NCBI GenBank assembly: GCA_029378245.1
Contig: JARKIF010000003.1
Location: 3,472,001 to 3,536,000, forward strand
Length of the DNA stretch: 64,000 bases
Reading direction: 5' to 3'
Origin: Roridomyces roridus
Lineage: Eukaryota > Basidiomycota > Agaricomycetes > Agaricales > Mycenaceae
A program made the translations under genes and the position numbers. Positions 1-10,509 of this stretch are shown in pieces (the first letter of the stretch is position 1; each line of letters opens with the position of its first letter). The notes below the pieces were generated by a model. The model was not told where the DNA came from. It made no database searches and was given only the letters and a program-made list of their open reading frames with translations.

Positions 1-950
1 ATACGGATATCTGGAATACTCCAAATGCCAACACTGTAAAAAAGGTGATCATTGCGTTGGAGATGAACCCAATCCCGGTTCAAACGGGAGCCTTCTGCTG
101 CGAGACACAATACTGGTGAATTGTGAGCAGATGCGATTCATTTCGCCATTGGGTTCGCAGGATTGACGAGGGAGACCCGCCATATCGATTCCGGGCAAAC
201 CTACAGATTCGGAACACTTCAATGCCAACGGGGAGGGGAAAAAAAAATGTCTTCAACGCATTGTCGTGAACCCAATCCCGAATCAAACGGGAACCTTCTG
301 CCATTAGACACAATACCGAATAATCGTGCGCAGACGCGTTTCATCATTGGGTTCGTAAGAACACTTGTGTACCAATCGGGAAGAGTCCAAAGCGAACGGC
401 GAACACAGCTCTTGAAACAAAACAGAGGTTGATTCCAGCCAAGAACGAACCCAATCCCGAATCGAACGGGAACCTTCTGTCACTACACGAATACCAAATA
501 ATCGTGCGCAGACGCGATTCATTTCGCCACTGGGCTCGCAAGAACACTGAATTGCCGGTTGAGAATCAAGATGCGGCTACATACGGATATCTGGAACACT
601 TCCTTGCCAGCACAGCGGGAAACAAAAAAGTGCAGACTCGGATCTGTCATCATGAACCCAATCCCGAATCGAACGGGAACCTTCCGCCTGCAACTAGACA
701 GTACCGGTGAATTGTGAGCAGACGCGACTCTGGAATCTGGATTGAATGACAATTGAGAATCAAGATGCGCCTACATACAGATCTTGAACGGTCCAATGCC
801 AACACGGCGGAAAAAAACGATTTGCTCATAATTGGACTGGAGATGATTCATACCCAATCCCGGTTCAAACGGGAACCTCCTGCCACTCAGATTACCAGGT
901 CAAGTTGGAAGCAAACACGATTCATTTCGCCATTGGCCATGGGTTCACGA
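1..950. repeat. Tandem array of about 200-bp units with a tRNA T-arm-like core
   Basis: About five diverged units. The core beginning GAACCCAATCCCG recurs near 64, 268, 447, 654 and about 850, so the period is roughly 180-207 bp. Each unit also holds a stretch like TGGAACACTTCAATGCCAAC followed by an A-run (near 10, 205, 590, 785) and ends in CGCCATTGGGTTCGCAAGA or similar. On the minus strand the core reads CCCGTTCGATTCGGG, which folds like a tRNA T-arm (5-bp stem, 7-nt loop). No convincing protein is encoded. It may be a satellite or tandemly amplified SINE-like sequence; the array runs off the left edge. Confidence 0.75.
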
Positions 951-1139
951 GAAGTCGTGAACGCGGCTATTTATTCGACAGCCTCAGGCAACACCAGATT
1001 ATTGCTGATTGTCGATTGTCGATTGCACAGTTGGACTTCAAGCCCAAACGATGATAAACTAGAGAGGTACACACTGGCACTGCTACATACCTACACGCAC
1101 GCACGCAACACGAATGCCAAGAAACGCACGAAAGCTCGC

Positions 1140-2632
1140 TCACACCTCCACCCTTTCAGTTTCACGATCGCGCACCACTTCCTCCTTCCCTTCCTCCACC
1201 GGCACGTCATCCAGCCTGGCCTTCTTGACCTCCACCTTCTCTCCTTCCGCATCTCCCTCTCCCTCTCCCTCCCCCTCTCCATCCCTACTGTCCACGTCTT
1301 CCTCACGCAGCCGCTTCTTCCCATTCACCCCACTCGACTCCGCACGCGCATCAGATTCAGCCGACCCACGTACATTCGAATCCAATTCCACCGCACCTCC
1401 CGACGACAACGACGACGGTGGCGCCCAGGCCATGAATGCCGGACCCGGGATGTTTGCATGTGCATGTGCATGGCCGTTGACACCATTGGCATTCGTACGC
1501 TCCCCGTTCGTCGAGCTCGGTTTGGCCGCGTCAGGACCCGGGTGAGGCGTAGATACGCCGTTGTTTTGAGTAGGAGTGGGAGTGGGAGTGGGAGATTGAT
1601 GCTGCTGCTGCTGCTGCTGCTGTTGGTACGCAGCGAGGGGGTGCTGGTATGGAAGGCCGTGGCTGTAGGTGTAGTGACTAGCCTCGCCGTTGCTGGCGTC
1701 GTTTTGGTGCGCATGGGAGGGAGCGGTTGGGGCCGGGGAGGATTGAGATTGTGGATGATGAGCGAGAGAGGATGGCTCAGTCGAGTCCGTCTGCGCGTAG
1801 CGTTCGTTACTCGATGAACGGCAAAAGGAGAGCTTAGTACTCACCGTCGTCCGACTCCCGGCCCGTTTTTGTTGTGTAAACTGCTCCGGTCTGGCACACG
1901 AGTGCGTCCGTTCGTACAGACCACATTTGTTGCATAGCTAAAGGGGATTAGCACTCGTGTAAAAAAAAAATGAGAAAACAAGGAGCACGCACCACTTTCC
2001 CTGCACTCAAATTCGAACGTCTCCACGTACTCGCTTCAGTCTGCGTGGTCATTCAGAGTCTGATATTTGAATGTAGGAGAAAGCAAACGCACCGTCCGAC
2101 AATTGAAACACCTGCGACGAACGGTATCGGTGAGCTTTGTCGCCGCATCGTCCGTGTATGATATCGATCCTGGGGGAGCTGGAGGGAGTACGGGTCTAGG
2201 ACTCGCACTAGCGCTGCCAGTACCACGAGGACGGGCAACAGACTGAGAGGCGTGGGCAGGAGTGCCGGGCGACGCGTTCGGCGGGGGAAGACCGTAGTAT
2301 CCGAAAGGGGGAGGAGGGAGTGGGTAGCCGTAAGGCATGGGTGGTGGAGGGCCGTAACGCTCGTCGTGAGGATACGCGTGACCGTGACCATTGGACGGAG
2401 GAGGCGGTGGCGCGTACATGTACCCTCCGTAGGCACGTGGGTCGTACGGGTAGGGCGAGCCATGTGGGTGGATGGCGTGCGATGGGTGTGTAGGAGGTGC
2501 AGGTGAGTGACGCCCTGAGGACGGAACTGGCGGCGTCGAGACTGCGCTGCGATCGCCTGGCGGTGGAGAGGGCGGGTGGCGCTCGTACGACGGGCGGGCG
2601 TGCTGGGACTCGGGCTGGGGTGTCGTGGACAT
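1140..2632 (-). CDS. GATA-type zinc-finger transcription factor
   Basis: Four exons read on the minus strand: 2093-2632, 1993-2040, 1845-1937 and 1140-1790, giving 463 aa with all introns 52-55 nt and all junctions in phase 0. Residues 1-170 are Pro-rich (many PPPP and Tyr-Pro runs). The GATA finger spans exons 1-3: CFNC (175-178), then STWRRSNLSAGKV, then LCNKCGLYERTHS (197-209), a C-X2-C-X19-C-X2-C finger of the type common in basidiomycetes. The C-terminal half carries a run of eight Gln, Ser/Thr-rich and Lys/Glu-rich segments. Family knowledge: such factors bind GATA motifs in nuclear DNA. Target genes (nitrogen, light or development) cannot be told from sequence. The start is the first in-frame ATG; a TATA-like element lies about 120 bp upstream. 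Confidence 0.93.
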
Positions 2633-2749
2633 CGATGGACGCGATGAGGAGGGCTGGATGGTCGTCGTCGAGGGTGGCGAGCTTGGGAGCTGGTGGGAAC
2701 AGTGATGGGTGATACCAACGAGGGGAGGGTGATTGTGAAAAAACGCCGG

Positions 2750-2758
2750 CTTATAAAG
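2750..2758 (-). promoter_or_regulatory. TATA-like element of the GATA-factor gene
   Basis: Read on the minus strand the site is TTTATAAG, about 120 bp upstream of the ATG at 2632 and inside the otherwise gene-free stretch 2633-3162. Functional assignment is inferred from position only. Confidence 0.35.
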
Positions 2759-3162
2759 GCCGCGTGGAGCCGAGCTGGCTCGGTTCGGACCACAAGGCGA
2801 TCTGAATCATCTGATTCGCTTATCAATTGATGCCGCGACATCTCTTGTCCGCGTTCCTGGACACCAGGACAAGTGAACCAGAGTGAACCCTAGTCTCCGG
2901 GCTCCACGCGCCTGGGGATTGGCAAGACATGGGTCGAAGAAACAGTGTAGCCAAAATAGGTACAAAACTCCCGGCGTCATTAATGGTATCCGATGCGCTT
3001 TGAATCTGCATGCGCATGCTAAGTGCTTTCCTCAAAGAAAAGTACTGGAAAAATACTGGCCACTAGTCAAGACCACCATTCAGAAAGCTCGAGCATTGAC
3101 CTCGGGTTCGACCCCGCTTTGTCTCCTATTCCCGCCCGATACCTCTTTTTTGGTGTTCTGTT

Positions 3163-3710
3163 TAGTGATGCCGATGTTCGGTTCAGAACCGATCCGCACA
3201 TGTGCGAACCCCGAACCGAACCTCAATTCGGGTCCGGGGTTCGGCCATCTTTGATTTTTCCCGCACATGTGCGCACCGGTTCGAACCTCAACATCTGAGG
3301 GCCCCGAAATCAATGTTTTTGGGTTGACTTTTCTTCATTAAATGATCCACATTGGCTTCTGAAATTGTTTTGCAGCAATGGGATGTAAAATGGACTTGCA
3401 ATACCACAGATCATTGACACAATGTTGACTTTGATCAAGACAATGGGCGTGATGGATGCTTGATGTGCACGAATCACTGCATTTTGGGCAGGATACAGCA
3501 GCAGCTGGTTGGTCTTGCTTCTAGGAATTGAGGAGAGTTCATTTGCTACGATTTTGAACCAGACATCACCGCTGATGTGCCATCAAATTCTCTGATGGTT
3601 CGATGGGGTCCGAACCTGAACCGCACCCGGACCGCACCTAACCCGAGGTTCGGTTCGGGGCTCGAAAAAATCAGCCCCGAACCGAACAAGACCGGACCGC
3701 GGCAACACTA
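3163..3710. mobile_element. Small non-autonomous inverted-repeat element (about 548 bp)
   Basis: The ends are imperfect inverted repeats: TAGTGATGCCGATGTTCGG at the left and, on the opposite strand, TAGTGTTGCCGCGGTCCGG at the right. Both sub-terminal regions are packed with GGTTCGG/CCGAACC words in both orientations (about 3175-3280 and 3600-3690). There is no coding capacity. Dense short sub-terminal repeats are usual for hAT-type MITEs, so that is the best guess. TTCTGTT occurs on both sides (3156-3162 and 3715-3721) but four bases separate it from the right end, so the target duplication is unconvincing. Confidence 0.55.
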
Positions 3711-4949
3711 GAACTTCTGTTGGTATTGCAACTCTGAGCGGATACTCGCAGCGGCTACTTTACAACAGATTTATTCAAGACTCCACTTGGGGGTCCGGGC
3801 CGTTGCAAGCACAGCATATACGAGAACTTGGTTGGGTTAAAAGTATGGAACATAAATAATTGCTCAACCATTTGAATTGAGCACAAAGTCCTGCAACTTG
3901 TGGTTGAGAGACTGCAAGTCATTGATCAGTGATCATGATGTGGCCAAGTGGCTGTGTAGAGAACCCGGCTCCCTGTGACGTGACTATTGTGATGCCTTTC
4001 TGGGCTACCTCACTCTGTCTGCAAGCCAAAACCTTGAAGAGAAAATGGCTTTTGACTACATGGGAGCACTCACCATAATATGTAGAACCCTTCTATCCCT
4101 TGACTTTACCTTACACTGCCAAGCCTAATGAGATTGGTTTAAATCTCTGTGGCCTGCAATTCAGCTGCCATTTGGCCCACTGGCCCCACTGGGACACTCC
4201 AACAGAAAGTGTTAGTGATAGATGTACAATAGGACTGTTGTGAAATAGCCAAGCACTCAACAGACCAGGGTCCACAAATCCTGTGCATGGGATGTACCCA
4301 CTGGGTGTTCCAGTATTCAGGGTTTCAAGGAAAATGTGGGCTCTTCGCAGACATCCAGGCTGAGATTTTGTCTTCAAGCTGCTCCAGGACTGCACAGTTG
4401 GGGTGAAATCTCAGTGAGGACACTAGAAATCAGTGTTAATGAATATGGACATCCATAACAGAATTTCCCTCATTTTGACTGCAATTTTTTTTGGTAATTT
4501 TTCTTGAAGGTGCGTTTAGCAGAAGTGCATGTCCTTCTTCAAGCATACCAACATGTCAGAGGCCCAGGGTCTCCAGTGAATCTAGAATGAGCTGATCACA
4601 AACCACAAGTAAATCACCAATATCATATTCAATATTTGAAATAAGACCTCAGGCTCAGGGAACAAAGCTCAAGTCCAGGTACTGAAGGTTTACTCACAAA
4701 ATCTCCAGTCATTTGGGGGCAAATTGGATGCTCTGGAGAGAAAAGAAAAATCTGCTGATGGCAGTTGTCAAAATCAGTGATTGTAGCCACAAAAAGGAAA
4801 TGCACAGCCGCCACAATCAAAAGTTGTAATGATATTAAATAGTTGCCCAACTTCTGGCCTGACCAAATTTTAAAGAACGAGAACTTAGCAAGTATAACTC
4901 TTCATTCAAATCACCTGTGCATTCAGATTTTCACATACACAGAGGCCAC
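3711..4949. other. Gene-free, AT-richer intergenic stretch
   Basis: Only short open frames without recognisable domains. The base composition is visibly AT-richer than the neighbouring genes. I see no terminal repeats or RNA gene. It may be decayed transposon sequence. Confidence 0.5.
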
Positions 4950-6880
4950 CTTACGGAAATGCCCCCCTTGGTTCATCGGCAAGTCTGGGTTCGACTCGTG
5001 TGGCAATACCAAATGCCAATCAGGTTGATTCGCTTCCTCTCTCTCCATGCACTCTCTCTGGGTTCGACACCCGGTGTCAGCATTTGACATGTAAAACACC
5101 ACCCAGTGTTTCAAACTTTTTCAGCATACCTGTAGACAGAGCGCTCAATGTAGTCAGTTATTCATTCGAGTTCGATGATCGTATGAGGTGCGCCCCCTGG
5201 GTTCGTCGGCAAATCTGGGTTCGATTCCTCCTGTCCGACATTGGTCTGTGAATTGGGAACTTTTTTTCGGACAGCTTTTGGTGCCCGCACTCACGTCCCT
5301 CTGGAGTTCGAATTCCACTTCATCATCATGTCAGTAAAACAAAGCAAGTTTAAGTTGGAGCCCGAGGCCACAGATGTGACCGATGCCGAGCAAAAGATTA
5401 GATGCCTGACCACTGGGTTCGACTCCCGATGTGTCAATGGATATCCCAACGATGAGGCTTTTTAGTGGCTTAGATCTGAACGATGGGCCACCAACATCGC
5501 CGCAAGTGCCCGGACGACTCCTGGGACTGTCTGATATGGTCTTCTGCTCCGTTCAGTCGCCGGAGTTCGAATTCCGCTTCATCGTTCAGTAAAACAACAC
5601 AAGTTGAGACCCGAAACCGCACTTCATACTTCAAAGGCCGTCCTGCTTCTACCAGTGACCGTATCCAGAGCAAAAAAAGTAGTTGAATAAGAATTGTTGC
5701 CAGGTGACTGGGTTCGACTCCCGGTGTCTGAATGAAGCCGCTCCTACAGCCAACCTTTTTACTTAACGACTCTTGATCATGGGCGACCAATATCGAAAGT
5801 CTCCTGCAGGAAATTTAAAACGGCATTGGTTCTCAATGCTCATCTGTTGTGAACTTCCGATGTAGATATTTGCCAGCCGCCCTGTAGGGCACGAGTGCTC
5901 GCAAGCAGCCGCCAGATCTAGACACCGCGAACAAGGCACTGAAATGCGGGTTCGACTCCACCATGGCTCATATAGTGTTCGTTACATTCCGCTTTTTTCT
6001 TCCGTCGTCTTTTCCGCAGAGGGAAGAGTCAGGCACTCTTAAAGGCTCCACAGTCCAACTCCCTCCCACTCTTCGTACAGGTGACGTCTGGTGGTTTGGT
6101 TTCAAATTTCAACACACAGCCGACCTTGCGGATTTGAAATTGGCTTCATGGCCCGTCGTGGCAAGTCTGGGTTCGATTCCTGCTGTCTGGTATTTGGTTG
6201 CAGAATGAATCTATTGCAATTTTTTAAGAAATGCTTCTGAATGTGGGCCGAGCACACTCAGAGTGCGCCGGTGCGTTGAACTTCACTATTACAGTCGTTT
6301 TCAAAATTGTATACGGGTTTGGAGCCTTGCTCCATGGACATTTTTGCTGCCCTTTGTTTGACAGAGAGTCGAGCCTCCGCTCCACTCAACTCCACAACTC
6401 AATTCAAGAGCTGTGCCGTGGCTAGACGGCATTGCCCTTTCCGGGCAGGTGAGTGGAGTCGAAGCAGACTCACCGGCATACAGAGGTCAACACAAAGGAA
6501 GGTGGAGCACTGGATCAAACCCGTATACAGCTTTGAAAACGGCTGTAGTATACAGTGAAACAACTTCGAAAAGCCGCACTTCAACGGCTCGGGCTGCTTC
6601 TTTCGACTCCCGATGTCTGAACCAGCCGCTCCCACACTCAACCTTTTTGATGGGCTTTGATGATACGCGACCAGCATCCCAAGTCCCCTCGAGGAATTTC
6701 CACCGCGTTCAATTATTCCATTGTCCGAGGCACGAGGCTGCCCATACTGGGCGCTTGCAACAAACTTACAAGCGGCCACCTGGGTTCAACTCCCGGTGTC
6801 TGAATGTCGCCACGACAACATCCTTTTTTGACGACTTTGGATGATAGGCGACCAGCATCGAGAGTCAGAAACCGCGAGCA
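4950..6880. repeat. Cluster of dispersed repeats with tRNA-like B-box/T-arm motifs
   Basis: Two repeat types alternate. Type A has CTGGGTTCGACTCCCGGTGT followed by a body containing ACCTTTTTTGA, then GATGAT, GCGACCAGCATCGAGAGTC: copies near 5405, 5705-5810, 6595-6710 and 6778-6870. Type B has CGGCAAGTCTGGGTTCGATT then CCTxCTGTCCGACATT: copies near 4970, 5200 and 6155; downstream bodies share GGAGTTCGAATTCC and AGTAAAACAAAG (near 5305 and 5565). TTCGANTC plus flanking GGG/CCC matches the pol III B-box and tRNA T-loop, so tRNA-derived SINE copies are the simplest reading. No complete tRNA cloverleaf was found. Confidence 0.65.
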
Positions 6881-7004
6881 CTGAATCCGGCAACCCCGCC
6901 TTCACAGCAGCTCTTGTTTCCTACTGACCATTACATTGCCTCCAACACATGCCCGGAAAGGGGGAGCATGGCCATTGTATGACATTATTTATCACAAAAA
7001 ATTA

Positions 7005-7775
7005 AACGGTCGATGGTCGATGGTTTCGGTTGACTTTTACTTGATGCTTCAGTGGTTGAGCTACGAGAATGGGTGCTCGAAGTATGGTTGAGGTGTGAGG
7101 ATCATGTGAAACAGATGTCCGTCGATGGTTGAGGTAGGATGGTTGAGGTTTCCGGTCTGCCAGGTGGATCGGCCTATCGGCTTGGGGTCTCATCAGATTG
7201 ATTGCCGGGAGCACATCATTGCCTTTAATCAGCCGGGGCGGCAAGTTGAAAATGGCGGAATCATGGGACTCAGCTGCCAGTGAGGACCGACTCGGACTGT
7301 CCCCCATCCTCTCATGCAACTCTCGTATGGTTCGATTGGGAGCCACAATGCCAGTGATTTTTCATGCACTCTGTGCTGTCATTTTTACAAGCTTCGGCGG
7401 GACCTTGAGGCCAGCACACAGATAAAATGCTTCAACTTCTGGAAACCTTACGATCCACACTGAGTCGAATCCGGGGCCGAATTCAGAATGTTTCCTTTGA
7501 TCCGAGTTTTGATGTGAGTTGGACGGCGTCACGGGAAAACCCACATACCTCCATTTCGGTTGGACCTCAGAGCTATGCAACTTGAAGCAAATCCAAGAAC
7601 CATTTAGCTGGAACTGAAAACCTTGAAGCAAGCTACTCAAAGAGGCCCAGACCATCGAGCTCCACGATAAACCATTGCCCAAATCATGAACCATTGCACT
7701 CAACCAAGCCGAAAATCTCAAACCATTTCTCACAAAGTCAATACCTTCAGTCAGAGGCTCAACCATATCATTTGT
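7005..7775. mobile_element. Possible inverted-repeat element with TGGTTGAG sub-terminal words
   Basis: The left part (7010-7150) repeats GATGGTTGAGG and CGATGGT; the right part (7590-7775) repeats the complementary AACCAT and CTCAACCA. Opposite orientation of the same word at the two ends is the pattern of a fold-back or hAT-type MITE. Terminal inverted repeats and target duplications were not resolved. Open frames inside look random. Confidence 0.3.
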
Positions 7776-7849
7776 TGTGAAAAATGCTTTTATACCATTG
7801 GCAGGTTCGACCCCGCCTTGTCTCATATTCAGGTACAGAGATGATTAGG

Positions 7850-8690
7850 CTATTTTTGTTGGTGGAAGATGATAGGATACAGTCGCTCTGGGATGGGGTC
7901 CTCGCAGCAGCTCCTTACTTTACAAACAGGTATTTTTCATGAGGCTACAACTTTCATCCTCAGCGTCCAGTTCACAGCGTAGTATGAAACTTCAGTCGGG
8001 CAATCAGTCAGTCAGTCCTGTGGATTCTAATGTCAACAAGCAACATGACACTTGATTCCTCGTGCTTTCATTTACTCGTCGCCGGCAAGGTTCGATTCCT
8101 ACTGTCCGACATTCGAGGTCTAAATATACGTCAATTTTTTTTCCTTTTTTCGAAATGCTTCTAGCGGACTCTGCGCCCATGAGTTCAACTTCATTCATTC
8201 AGCAAAACAAAGCTTGGAACCCGAAACATTTCAACCAAATTTCAACCCACGGGCTGCTTCTGAACGATCCGGAGCAGAGGATCAAGTGTTGCCTGCCTAC
8301 TACTAACTAGTATAACTTTGCGAGACGCACTCTTCAAAGGCTCCACAGTCTAACTCCCCAGTCCAACTCCCATCTTTCTCCCATTGATGATCTTTCGTGC
8401 AAACGATAAGTATCCTGTGGTTTCAAATGATTTGCAACACACACAGCTAGCTGACCTTGCGGACACGCAGCACAACACTCAATCAGCCGTGGGCTTGGTC
8501 CGTCGCTGGCAAGTCTGGTTCGATTCCTACTGTCCGACGTCTGCATGCCTCGGATCATGTGTTTTTTTTCGAGATGCGTCCGGCGGACCACACTCGGATC
8601 GCGCCGGGGTTCGAATCAGTAAAACAAGGCCTGGAAACCGAAAGCGCACTTCAACCCCCGGGCTGCTTCTGCCAGTGCACAATTCAAAAC
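7850..8690. repeat. Two further type-B T-arm repeat copies
   Basis: Copies near 8065-8310 and 8490-8690 share the head (GTCGNTGGCAAGTCTGGTTCG, then ATTCCTACTGTCCGAC), a T-run, GAAATGCTTCTxGCGGAC, AGTAAAACAAxGCxTGGAA and GGGCTGCTTCTGCCAGTG. They match the bodies seen near 5290 and 5560. Order of blocks is conserved, so these are dispersed copies of one composite element. Confidence 0.6.
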
Positions 8691-8701
8691 AAATGTTATT
8701 A

Positions 8702-9046
8702 GGGGAGGTCAGAGTGGACACAACTCGAGCGAAACTAGGTCGAAACTAACTTCGAAACTGCATCGAGTTTCGACCGAGAATCGAAGGTCATCTTTGACCG
8801 CCCTCTTCGCGAATCGAAACTGGTGCGAAACTATCAGATTCGATTCTGGTCGATTCTCGGCAATTAACCGAGTTTCGATCCAGTTTCGACCGAGTTTCGA
8901 TGTGAGTTCCTCCTCCGGAGGAGGAACTACACAAAATTTCGAAACTCGCCACTTCGAAACTCGAACGAAACTGCCTCAGTTTCGAAATAGTTTCGAAGTC
9001 AGTTTCTTCGTTGTTTCGTGCGCGTTCCCTCCACTCTGACCTCCCC
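8702..9046. mobile_element. 345-bp MITE with perfect 17-bp terminal inverted repeats
   Basis: The ends are GGGGAGGTCAGAGTGGA and its perfect complement, flanked on both sides by TA, which fits a TA target duplication (Tc1/mariner-like); ATT on both sides is an alternative reading one base out. The interior is filled with TTTCGA and TCGAAAC words in both orientations and has a perfect 24-bp palindrome at 8905-8928 centred on CCGG. No protein is encoded, so it is non-autonomous. A related, more degenerate copy lies at 49382-49767. Confidence 0.8.
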
Positions 9047-9089
9047 TATTGAAACGTGATTGTTCGTTGGCCCTACATCGGGATTGAAC

Positions 9090-9600
9090 AGATGCGGCAC
9101 CCACCAAGGGGTATCAAAGATAAGGAGTTGCCTATTATAGGAGGGGGGAGGGGGTCCCTCCGAGGGCTGAAAAAAAAGTTTTGTACCAAATTTCTACGGA
9201 ACACCGGGAAGGCTCTGTTTGCTTAGCTAGACCACTGAACAGAGTCCCAGTGGACTTTCTCAAATTTTTCAATACATGGTCCCGATTTGATCACGTGTCC
9301 AGATAGTCATGTGCCCTGGTCACATGAGGAGCCTCATCAACTCAGAATTTAGCCCAAAACCCAATCTTGGGCTCCAGAGCTAAGGGAATGCACTAGAAGC
9401 CATTTGGAAGCATGTACAGGGAGCAGGCAGGCCAAAATACCCAAAATAAGCTGATTTGATGCATCCCAAAAAGGAAATTTCCTTTTATAGAGGGGGGGAG
9501 GGTCAGCCAATTTGGCTGAAATAAAAAATTCGAGGTGATGTACTGAACTCTTATCTTTGGTACCCCTTGGCACCCACACACACTGGATGTGTATCAGCAC
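9090..9600. repeat. Pair of related segments in a gene-free region
   Basis: Near 9095-9122 the sequence CCAAGGGGTATCAAAGATAA has an inverted partner near 9548-9575 (TTATCTTTGGTACCCCTTGG). In addition TATAGGAGGGGGGAGGG near 9133 has a direct partner near 9486, each followed by GGCTGAAA and an A-run. The mixture of direct and inverted similarity suggests nested or rearranged small repeats. No gene seen. Confidence 0.4.
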
Positions 9601-9828
9601 GTGCCTAAAAGCTTGTCAGATGCGGCACACCGTGATCTGCTGTCATCAAATGTGCCGCTGTTGACGCACAGGAGTGCGTGTATAAATACGATCTGTTGAT
9701 ATTAGAAACAGGGGTCTTCCCGGGTTGTCCAAAGCCACCATCCAAATTCGACAAGCGTCCTGCATCAACAGCCACATCTGTGAATGATGGACTGATTGCC
9801 AAGACATTTGTGTTGCCCACAATGAGGT

Positions 9829-10050
9829 TAGAAACAGGTTAGGTTAGGTTTGTGAAGACACGCTCTTTGCAACAAATCAGTCTTCTTCCCCCTTTTCCGA
9901 CAATGCGTGAAGAACTCGGAATCCACCGTGAATTGGCGGTTAGGAACTGATTAGGTTAGGTTAGTGAAGAGACACCCTCTGGCAACAGACCAGTCTTCTT
10001 CCCCACTTTTTCACTAATGCATGAAGAACTCAGAATCCACTGTGAATGGG
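9829..10050. repeat. Direct tandem duplication of about 115 bp starting with GGTTAGGTTAG
   Basis: Two units (about 9838-9938 and 9953-10050) share GGTTAGGTTAG, CAGTCTTCTTCCCC, ATGCxTGAAGAACTC and GAATCCACxGTGAATxGG. Around them the word TGCGGCACACCGTGATC occurs at about 9620 and 10086. No coding potential. The region 9050-10509 has no other gene. Confidence 0.6.
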
Positions 10051-10509
10051 CCAACAGACTCGAACAGAGTCTTGGCGTTTTACAAGTGCGGCACACCGTG
10101 ATCAGCGATGCCACGAGTCTGCCGCATCTGAGAGTGATTTGACATCCATCAATATGCTGTGTCTGCCGCATCTGTTACATCCTCAGGGCCGCCCTCGGTC
10201 GGCGGGGCCCCGGGGAACGACGATATGACTTGTCACTTGGCAACCAACCTCCTTTCCACTTGTCCCACCGCCCCGCTTGGTGGCATACGCAGCTCTCGTC
10301 AGATCCTGGCAATCCATGCCAATGAAAGCTCGAGAAACACTGCCTCCAGGCGCGCATATCTGGCAAGTTTTGCTTATGGTATCCGAGTCCCGGTGACAGA
10401 AACGATCCATGAACACATCCCGCGGTTCCGACTGCGTCCTGCATTGGTCCTATCAGTCGCCCCTTCTTGAATCTTCTCTTTCCCCCATCTACCTTCTGGC
10501 CCCAGTGTT

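Noticed and set aside
753..1844. Long plus-strand open frame opposite the GATA-factor C-terminus
   Set aside because: It is the antisense shadow of the low-complexity GATA exon; its translation is repeats of the same codons read backwards.
2053..2841. 262-codon minus-strand frame overlapping the GATA gene
   Set aside because: Out of frame with the zinc finger; composition is that of a shifted Pro-rich reading.
5000..8700. Possible tRNA genes at the GGTTCGANTCC sites
   Set aside because: T-arm-like motifs are good but no acceptor, D and anticodon arms could be assembled around any site.
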